Shown here piece by piece: positions 58,399 to 64,000 of a stretch of 64,000 nt of DNA. How positions within the stretch are numbered: position 1 is the first letter of the stretch; every line of letters starts with the position of its first letter. Source of the stretch: Streptomyces shenzhenensis (GTDB lineage Bacteria > Actinomycetota > Actinomycetes > Streptomycetales > Streptomycetaceae); assembly GCF_003688995.1 (NCBI RefSeq), contig NZ_PENI01000022.1, positions 1 to 64,000 of the forward strand, written 5' to 3'. Below the pieces are notes generated by a model. It saw only the letters and a list, made by a program, of their open reading frames with translations, had not been told where the DNA came from and searched no databases. The translations under genes and the position numbers were made by a program.

Positions 58399-59504
58399 CG
58401 GCTCCCGCGCCGGACCCGCTTGCCGAGCCGGCAGCCCGGCGACGGGGCGGCGAGGCGGCGGGCCGGACGACGCTCGCCGCCCCCCTGCTCGTCCTCGCCG
58501 TCCTGCTGCTGGCCTCGGCCACGGCGGGCCTGGCGATCGGTTCGGTGCAGGTGCCGCCCGGCCAGGTCTGGGGCATCGTGACGCACGCGCTGGGCGCCGA
58601 CTGGTCGGAGCCGTACTGGTCCGGGGCCCGGGAGACCATCGTGCTGGATGTGCGGGCGCCACGCGTCCTGCTCGGGGCGGTGACCGGCGCCGGGCTCGCC
58701 GTGGTGGGCACCGCCATGCAGGCCCTGGTCCGCAACCCGCTCGCCGAGCCCTACCTGCTGGGCGTCTCCTCCGGCGCGTCCCTCGGCGCCGTGGTGGTGA
58801 TCGTGTTCGGCGTGACCCTGCTCGGCCCGGTCTCGCTGTCGGCCGCGGCGTTCGCGGGCGCTCTGGGTGCGCTGTTGCTGGTGTACGCGACCGCCCGCAC
58901 CGGCGGACGGATCACCTCGGTACGGCTGGTGCTGTCCGGTGTGGCCATCGCGGCGGTGCTCACGGCCGTGCTGGACCTGCTGCTGCTCACCACCGACCGG
59001 GGCAACGAGGCACGCGCGGTGCTCGCCTGGACCCTCGGCGGGCTCGGCGGTGTCAACTGGGGCACGCTGTGGCTGCCGAGCGCCGCCCTGGTGATCGGCA
59101 TCGGTGTCCTGCTGGTGCAGGCCCGCAACCTGAACCTCCTGCTGGCCGGTGAGGAGGCCGCGACCACGATGGGCCTGGACGTGGCCCGCTTCAGGGCCCG
59201 CATGTTCGTCCTGCTCTCGCTCGTCACCGGCGTGCTCGTCGCGGCGGCGGGACCGATCGGCTTCGTCGGCCTGATGCTGCCGCACATCGTGCGTCTCTTC
59301 GTCGGCGGGGACCATCGCCGCGTCCTGCCGACGGCCGCGCTCGGCGGAGCGGTCTTCCTCGTCTGGGCCGACATCGCCGCGCGTACGATCGCCGCGCCGC
59401 TGGAGATACCCGTCGGCGTGCTCACGGCGCTGTGCGGCGGACCGTTCTTCCTGTGGCTGCTGCGCCGGGACGCCCGGCGCAGCACGGATCGAGGAGTGGC
59501 ATGA
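58395..59504 (+). CDS. vitamin B12 ABC permease (BtuC/FecCD family)
   Basis: The 369-residue FecCD permease starts at GTG 58395 inside the preceding stop codon. A charged N-terminal tail (about 25 residues) precedes the first helix. Family signatures are MQALVRNPLAEPYLLGVSSG and AAAGPIGFVGLMLPHIVRLF, with PVGVLTALCGGPFFLWLLRR at the end. A single permease gene indicates a homodimeric channel as in BtuCD. Confidence 0.92.
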   Translation: MTAPAPDPLAEPAARRRGGEAAGRTTLAAPLLVLAVLLLASATAGLAIGSVQVPPGQVWGIVTHALGADWSEPYWSGARETIVLDVRAPRVLLGAVTGAGLAVVGTAMQALVRNPLAEPYLLGVSSGASLGAVVVIVFGVTLLGPVSLSAAAFAGALGALLLVYATARTGGRITSVRLVLSGVAIAAVLTAVLDLLLLTTDRGNEARAVLAWTLGGLGGVNWGTLWLPSAALVIGIGVLLVQARNLNLLLAGEEAATTMGLDVARFRARMFVLLSLVTGVLVAAAGPIGFVGLMLPHIVRLFVGGDHRRVLPTAALGGAVFLVWADIAARTIAAPLEIPVGVLTALCGGPFFLWLLRRDARRSTDRGVA

Positions 59505-60298
59505 CCGCGGCCGAACTCGTCGTCGACGGGGTAACGCTCACCGCCGGCGCCCGCCGCTTGGTGGAGGATGTCTCCCTGACCGCCCGCGCAGGCGAGGTGA
59601 TCGGGCTGGTCGGTCCCAACGGCAGCGGCAAGTCCAGCCTGTTGCGCACCATCTACCGCGTCCTGCGCCCACAGACCGGCCAGGTCCGTGTCGACGGCAC
59701 CGACGCCTGGACACTGCCCGTGCGGCAGGTGGCGCGCACCGTGGCGGCGGTGGTCCAGGAATCAGGCGCCGACTTCGACCTCACGGTCCGCGAAGTCGTG
59801 GCGATGGGCCGCACCCCGCACAAGCGGCTCCTCGACGGCGACACCCCTCAGGACGCCGAGCTGATCGACTGGGCGCTCGACGCGGTGGATGCCACCGCGC
59901 TGACCGACCGTCCCTTCGACCAGCTCTCCGGCGGTGAACGCCAGCGCGTGCTCATCGCCCGCGCCCTCGCCCAGCAGCCGTCGCTCCTCGTCCTGGACGA
60001 GCCGACCAACCACCTCGACATCCGCCACCAGCTGGACGTTCTCGGCCTGTTGCGGCGGCTGCCCGCAACGGTCCTGGTCGCCCTGCACGACCTCAACCTG
60101 GCCGCGTACCACTGCGACCGTCTCTGCGTCCTGGACCACGGCAAGGTCACCGCCCTCGGCCCGCCCGCCGAGGTCCTCACGCCCCGGCTGCTCGCCGAGG
60201 TCTACGGGGTGGCGAGCGAGGTCACCGTCCATCCGCGCACGGGCGCACCCCAGGTCACCTTCCTCCCGGAGCGCCCACCCCCGACGCCCAATTCGTAA
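59501..60298 (+). CDS. vitamin B12 ABC ATP-binding protein (BtuD-like)
   Basis: The 265-residue ATPase starts at ATG 59501 after GGAG, with a 4-base overlap with the permease. It has Walker A GPNGSGKSSLL, signature LSGGERQRVLI, Walker B LLVLDEPTNHLD and switch H in VALHDLNLAAYHCD. It is the last gene of the riboswitch-controlled operon. The stop codon is directly followed by a Zur box for the next transcript. Confidence 0.93.
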   Translation: MTAAELVVDGVTLTAGARRLVEDVSLTARAGEVIGLVGPNGSGKSSLLRTIYRVLRPQTGQVRVDGTDAWTLPVRQVARTVAAVVQESGADFDLTVREVVAMGRTPHKRLLDGDTPQDAELIDWALDAVDATALTDRPFDQLSGGERQRVLIARALAQQPSLLVLDEPTNHLDIRHQLDVLGLLRRLPATVLVALHDLNLAAYHCDRLCVLDHGKVTALGPPAEVLTPRLLAEVYGVASEVTVHPRTGAPQVTFLPERPPPTPNS

Positions 60299-60313
60299 TG
60301 GGGTTCATTTTCA
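60299..60313 (+). promoter_or_regulatory. Zur box upstream of rpmF and the COG0523 gene
   Basis: TGGGGTTCATTTTCA shares the TTTTCA arm and overall spacing with the two Zur boxes at 49626 and 49730. It lies about 39 bases before the zinc-free L32 gene, a classical Zur target. Confidence 0.65.
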
Positions 60314-60351
60314 TGTAGCGTCCTGCTGGCTCACCGATCCAGGAGGAACCC

Positions 60352-60522
60352 ATGGCCGTTCCCAAGCGGAAGATGTCCCGCAGCAACACCCGCCACCGCC
60401 GCGCCCAGTGGAAGGCGGCAGCACCGACACTCGTCCCGATCACCGTCGACGGCGTCTCGTACCTCGTGCCGCAGCGGCTGGTGAAGGCGTACGAGCGCGG
60501 ACTGCTGCGCCCCGAGGGCTGA
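60352..60522 (+). CDS. rpmF: 50S ribosomal protein L32, zinc-independent paralogue
   Basis: The 56-residue protein begins MAVPKRKMSRSNTRHRRAQW, the invariant L32 start. The C-terminal half (LVPITVDGVSYLVPQRLVKA, then YERGLLRPEG) has no cysteine, whereas normal L32 has two CxxC pairs that bind zinc. It follows an AGGAGG site and a Zur box. In zinc limitation such C-minus paralogues replace the zinc protein and free zinc. The gene is co-directional with, and 6 bases from, a COG0523 GTPase. Confidence 0.95.
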   Translation: MAVPKRKMSRSNTRHRRAQWKAAAPTLVPITVDGVSYLVPQRLVKAYERGLLRPEG

Positions 60523-60528
60523 TCGTTC

Positions 60529-61701
60529 ATGCCTTCCGACCGACTGCCCGTCACCGTGCTGTCCGGATTCCTCGGCGCGGGCAAGACCACCCTCCTCAAC
60601 CACGTCCTCGGCAACCGCGACGGACTGCGCGTCGCGGTCATCGTCAATGACATGAGCGAGGTCAACATCGACGCCGCCCTGGTGCGCGGCGGCGAGGCGG
60701 CCCTGTCGCGCACCGAGGAACGCCTGGTCGAGCTGACCAACGGCTGCATCTGCTGCACCCTGCGCGACGACCTGCTCGACGAGGTCGACCGGCTGGCCCG
60801 CGAGGGCCGCTTCGACTACCTGCTCATCGAGTCGTCCGGCATCTCCGAACCCATGCCGGTGGCAGCGACCTTCGCCTTCACCCGCGACGACGGCGCCACC
60901 CTCGGCGAGATCGCCGACCTGGACACCATGGTCACGGTCGTCGACGCCGCGAACTTCCTGCCCGAACTGCACAGCGGCGACGAACTCGTCGCGCGCGGCC
61001 TGGATCAGTACGAGGACGACGAACGCACCGTCAGCGACCTGCTGATGGACCAGATCGAGTTCGCCGACGTCATCGTGCTCAACAAGCTCGATCTCGTCGA
61101 CGAGGAGTCAGCGGACCGGCTGCGGGCGACGCTCACCCGCCTCAATCCCGTCGCGCGCGTCGTCCCGGCCGTCCACGGCCGGGTGAGGACCGGCGACGTC
61201 CTGGGCACCGGCCTCTTCGACCTGGAACGCGCCCAGCAGGCCCCCGGCTGGGTGATGGAGCTCAACGGCGACCACGTGCCGGAGACGGAAGAGTACGGGA
61301 TCTCCTCGACCGTGTTCCGCTCCGGCCTGCCGTTCCATCCCGGCCGGCTGTGGACGTTCGTGACCCGGGAACTCGACAGCGGCGCATATGGACAGGTCCT
61401 GCGGTCCAAGGGGTTCTTCACGCTGGCCAGCCGCCCGCAGGTGACGGGCCTGTGGTCGCAGGCCGGCTCGGTCGCACGCTTCGAGCCCTCCGCCGCCCGC
61501 GACACGGACAGCCCCGAGGGCCAGGAGCTGGTCTTCATCGGCACACACCTGCACGCGGACGCACTGCGCGCGGCGCTGACCGATTGCCTCATGGCCGACG
61601 GCGAACTCCTGCCGCCCCTCGACCCGTTCCCCGCCTGGGACACCTACGGCATCGACGACACCTGCGAGCACGAGCACCCCGAACCCATGGCGGGCAGCTG
61701 A
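60529..61701 (+). CDS. COG0523/CobW family GTP-binding metallochaperone (YciC/ZigA-like)
   Basis: The 390-residue G3E GTPase has P-loop GFLGAGKTTLLNH and the metal-binding CxCC motif C73-I-C75-C76 in GCICCTLRDD. ESSGISEP, the base-specific LNKLD and a C-terminal CobW_C domain with PFHPGRLWTFVTRELDS complete it. The C-terminus ends in histidine-rich DTCEHEHPEP, a likely metal ligand set. Zur box and neighbouring zinc-free L32 indicate a zinc-starvation chaperone rather than a cobalamin CobW, despite the adjacent B12 operon. Confidence 0.92.
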   Translation: MPSDRLPVTVLSGFLGAGKTTLLNHVLGNRDGLRVAVIVNDMSEVNIDAALVRGGEAALSRTEERLVELTNGCICCTLRDDLLDEVDRLAREGRFDYLLIESSGISEPMPVAATFAFTRDDGATLGEIADLDTMVTVVDAANFLPELHSGDELVARGLDQYEDDERTVSDLLMDQIEFADVIVLNKLDLVDEESADRLRATLTRLNPVARVVPAVHGRVRTGDVLGTGLFDLERAQQAPGWVMELNGDHVPETEEYGISSTVFRSGLPFHPGRLWTFVTRELDSGAYGQVLRSKGFFTLASRPQVTGLWSQAGSVARFEPSAARDTDSPEGQELVFIGTHLHADALRAALTDCLMADGELLPPLDPFPAWDTYGIDDTCEHEHPEPMAGS

Positions 61702-61747
61702 AAGACCCGGGCCGGGCGGCGAACCCGACCACGCCGGTCCCCGCGGC

Positions 61748-62431
61748 CTACTCGCGGTCGTCCATGCCGGCCGTGAGGGCCTGATGGCTGCGGCGCACAT
61801 GTTCGCGCATCACCCGTTCCGCGCCGTCGCCGTCCTTGGCCAGGATGAGGTCGAGGACGCGATGGTGTTCGTGGTCGGACTCGCTCAGGCGACCGGGCTG
61901 GGCCAGCGACGTACGCACCAGGCGGGCATAGGCCAACTGGTTCATGAGCGTGCGGTAGTGCGCCTCCAGCTTGCTGTTGTCGGCGCCGACGACGATCAAC
62001 TCGTGGAACGCGTGGACCAGTTCCGCGTACCGGTCGGTGTCACCCGCCTGGACCGCCTCGTCGGCCTCGCGCATCGTGGCCTCCAGGCGGTCCACCTCCG
62101 GCACCCGGCCGCGCAGGGCCAGCAGCCGGGCCGCGGCGCCCTCCAGCAGCTCCTTCATCTGGAAGAGTTCGGTGATCTCACGCCGTGACGGCACGGCGAC
62201 GAACGTGCCGACCCGGGGCCGCACCTCCACCAGGCCCTCGATCTGCAGCTGTTTGAGCGCTTCACGGATCGGGGTCCGGCTGACGCCGAAGGTCTCCGAC
62301 AGTGCCATCTCGGAAAGAGCGGAGCCCGGCCGCAGCTCACCGCTGATGATCATCTGGCGCAGCTCTTCGGCCACCCGGGCCTGCATGCTCTTCTGCTGCA
62401 AGCGCTTGGGCGCGCCTGTGGGTCCTTGCAT
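61748..62431 (-). CDS. GntR family regulator, FCD subfamily
   Basis: The 227-residue protein has an N-terminal GntR winged helix (ALSEMALSETFGVSRTPIRE, then ALKQLQIEGLVEV). A C-terminal FCD domain (about 85-220) includes FHELIVVGADNSKL and SDHEHHRVLDLI, whose histidines and aspartate are the usual metal-site residues of FCD. Its start codon (62431) sits inside one arm of a 12-bp inverted repeat. The aldehyde dehydrogenase gene directly upstream is the probable regulated partner. Confidence 0.9.
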   Translation of the reverse strand: MQGPTGAPKRLQQKSMQARVAEELRQMIISGELRPGSALSEMALSETFGVSRTPIREALKQLQIEGLVEVRPRVGTFVAVPSRREITELFQMKELLEGAAARLLALRGRVPEVDRLEATMREADEAVQAGDTDRYAELVHAFHELIVVGADNSKLEAHYRTLMNQLAYARLVRTSLAQPGRLSESDHEHHRVLDLILAKDGDGAERVMREHVRRSHQALTAGMDDRE

Positions 62432-62501
62432 GGCACATAACGTTAGCCAGAGCGGAAAGGCCGCGTCAACCTGCCCATACTCGCGTATCTGCCATGCAAG
62501 G
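62424..62501. promoter_or_regulatory. 12-bp inverted repeat CCTTGCATGGCA...TGCCATGCAAGG around the GntR start
   Basis: The perfect arms at 62424-62435 and 62490-62501 are separated by 54 bases. One arm overlaps the GntR start codon and the other lies 12 bases past the aldehyde dehydrogenase stop. It is a possible autoregulatory operator pair with DNA looping. Confidence 0.5.
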
Positions 62502-62512
62502 GTCTTGAACGG

Positions 62513-64000
62513 TCACGACCGCAGGACGAACGGGTCGCCGACCGGCTCCTCACTCGTGTTGACCCACACGCTCTTCAGCCGCGTGTACTCCCGGATGGCC
62601 TCCGTGCCGTGTTCGATGCCCGAGCCGCTGCTCTTGAACCCCGAGCGCGGCGACATCGGGGACATGGACCGGTAGGTGTTGGCCCACACGGTGCCCGCCT
62701 CCAGCCGTGCCGCCATCCGGTGGACACGGTTGACGTCCCGGGTCCACACGCCTGCCGCGAGACCGTACGGCGAGTCGTTGGCGATGGCCAGCGCCTCCTC
62801 CTCGGAGGCGAACGGCAGGACGGTGGCGACCGGCCCGAAGATCTCCTCCCGGCAGATGCGCATGGAGTTGTCCGTACCGGTGAAGACAGTGGGCGAGTAG
62901 AACCAGCCGCCGAGGTCACCGGTGTCGGGACGGGCACCGCCGGCCACCACCTTGCCGCCCTCGGCGACCCCCAGCTCCACGTAGGACTCGACCTTGGCCA
63001 GCTGGTCCGCGAGCGCCAGCGGGCCCAGCTCCGTCGTCGCCACCAGCGGGTCGCCGATACGGATGGTCGCGGCCCGCGCGGTCACTCGCTCCAGCACCTC
63101 GTCGTACACGTCCCGGTGGACCAGGACCCGGCTGCCCGCCACGCACGTCTGGCCCGCGGCCGCGAAGACGCCCGCGATCACGCCCATGGACGCCGAGGCG
63201 AGATCGGCGTCGGGGAAGACGATGTTCGGTGACTTTCCGCCCAGTTCGAGGGTGCAGCGGACGAGGCGGTCGGCGCAGGTGCGGGCGATACGGCGGCCCG
63301 TCTCGGTGGAGCCGGTGAAGGTCACCTTGGCCACGTCCGGGTGCTCGGTCAGCGGGGCGCCGGCCGTGGCGCCGAAGCCGGTCACCACATTGACCACGCC
63401 CGGCGGGAATCCGGCCTTCTCGAACAGCGGGGCCAGCGCCAGCAGGGAGGCCGAGGTGTGCTCGGACGGCTTGACGACCATCGTGTTGCCGGCGGCGAGC
63501 GCGGGCGCGACCTTGGTGGCGGTGAGGAGAAGGGGCGAGTTCCAGGGGGTGATGGCGCCGACCACGCCGACCGGCTCGCGCAGGGTGTAGTTGAGCAGCT
63601 CGCGGCTCATGCCGGGGACGACCTCGCCGTGGATCTTGTCGGCGAGTCCGGCGTAGTAGTGGAAGTACTCGGGCAGACCGGCCAGTTGGGCGCGCATCTC
63701 GCGCAGCAGCTTGCCGTTGTCGAGGGTCTCGGTGCGGGCCAGCTCCTCGGCGTGCTCGCCGATCAGATCCGCGAGGTTGCGCAGCAGGCGGCCGCGGCGG
63801 GTCTGGCTGAGGTCTCGCCAGCGGGCGTCCTCGAACGCCGTGCGCGCGGCGGCCACCGCGCGCTCGACATCGGCGGCCGTGCCGTCGGCGGCCGTGTACC
63901 ACGCCAGGCCCGTGGTCGGGTTGACGCTCTCGAAGTAGGCGCCGGACGCGGGGGCCACCCACTCGCCGGCGATGTAGTGCTGGTGATGCGGCAGGGTGCT
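62513..64000 (-). CDS. aldehyde dehydrogenase (5' end outside window)
   Basis: The frame is open to the window edge with family-like residues LPHHQHYIAGEWVAPASG, so the true start lies beyond 64000; the GTG at 63958 is internal. The visible 495 residues contain GAITPWNSPLLLTATKVAPA, the NAD motif FTGSTETGRRI, the base glutamate in LELGGKSPNIVF and the nucleophile cysteine in GQTCVAGSR. DNGKLLREMRAQ and the GSGIEHG end resemble betaine-aldehyde or aromatic/aliphatic semialdehyde dehydrogenases. It precedes the GntR/FCD gene on the same strand. Confidence 0.9.
   Translation of the reverse strand, partial: STLPHHQHYIAGEWVAPASGAYFESVNPTTGLAWYTAADGTAADVERAVAAARTAFEDARWRDLSQTRRGRLLRNLADLIGEHAEELARTETLDNGKLLREMRAQLAGLPEYFHYYAGLADKIHGEVVPGMSRELLNYTLREPVGVVGAITPWNSPLLLTATKVAPALAAGNTMVVKPSEHTSASLLALAPLFEKAGFPPGVVNVVTGFGATAGAPLTEHPDVAKVTFTGSTETGRRIARTCADRLVRCTLELGGKSPNIVFPDADLASASMGVIAGVFAAAGQTCVAGSRVLVHRDVYDEVLERVTARAATIRIGDPLVATTELGPLALADQLAKVESYVELGVAEGGKVVAGGARPDTGDLGGWFYSPTVFTGTDNSMRICREEIFGPVATVLPFASEEEALAIANDSPYGLAAGVWTRDVNRVHRMAARLEAGTVWANTYRSMSPMSPRSGFKSSGSGIEHGTEAIREYTRLKSVWVNTSEEPVGDPFVLRS

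Noticed and set aside
60529..61701. Assignment of the GTPase as cobalamin-synthesis CobW
   Set aside because: The B12 transport operon is adjacent, but a separate Zur-box promoter, a zinc-free L32 partner and a His-rich tail favour a zinc chaperone.

Overview
The window is high-GC DNA with strong GC bias at third codon positions, many GTG starts and frequent 4-base ATGA/GTGA gene overlaps. It carries a gamma-butyrolactone (A-factor-like) locus, DmdR/IdeR-type iron boxes, Zur boxes, LAxTG (sortase E type) surface proteins and many regulators. All of this points to a Streptomyces or close relative, probably an accessory or arm-proximal chromosomal region. I saw no tRNA, rRNA, CRISPR array or insertion sequence.

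Layout. 1-1.1 kb: tail of a MarR regulator and a methyltransferase. 1.1-6.5 kb: an ABC exporter of the FtsX/MacB type (ATPase plus two permeases), divergent from an OmpR/histidine-kinase pair. 6.7-13.2 kb: an iron island with an MFS exporter, an AraC regulator and a four-gene siderophore uptake operon, with two iron boxes and a duplicated 14-bp motif flanking the AraC gene. 13.5-18.8 kb: a GAP-family membrane protein, a GH15 glycosidase, a GAF protein and a benzaldehyde-dehydrogenase-like ALDH. 19-24 kb: a LuxR-type regulator divergent from a large secreted subtilase. 24-26.2 kb: HxlR, DsbA/FrnE and an atypical SDR. 26.2-30.7 kb: a GNAT protein, then an operon of a ribbon-helix-helix protein, DUF4097 and a DrrAB-like ABC exporter, preceded by helically phased repeats. 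31.3-35.3 kb: a butyrolactone locus (sigma-factor pseudogene, AfsA, SDR, HAD, ArpA-type receptor) with an ARE-like operator. 35.3-42.1 kb: small regulator/enzyme pairs (DUF429, epimerase/TetR/SDR, LysR/TauE, HxlR/hydrolase).

42.1-51.1 kb is the most unusual part. It is a zinc-responsive (two Zur boxes) anchored-repeat ABC system: permease, ATPase, a membrane-anchored protein, a ZnuA-like binding protein with an inserted domain, two LAxTG surface proteins and, divergently, two small secreted proteins. All except the permease and ATPase carry the same 'choice-of-anchor M' domain, and nearly all copies keep G-H-x-D and H-x-H-x-N-W motifs. I infer an extracellular zinc relay from cell wall to membrane transporter.

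51.2-57 kb: an AcoR/MimR-like regulator divergent from SDR, amidohydrolase, DUF59 and alcohol dehydrogenase genes. These resemble the accessory part of a propane/acetone monooxygenase operon without the monooxygenase. 57.1-60.3 kb: a cobalamin riboswitch and a BtuFCD-type operon. 60.3-61.7 kb: a Zur box, a zinc-free L32 paralogue and a COG0523 GTPase, a second zinc-starvation module. 61.7-64 kb: a GntR/FCD regulator and an aldehyde dehydrogenase that runs off the window.
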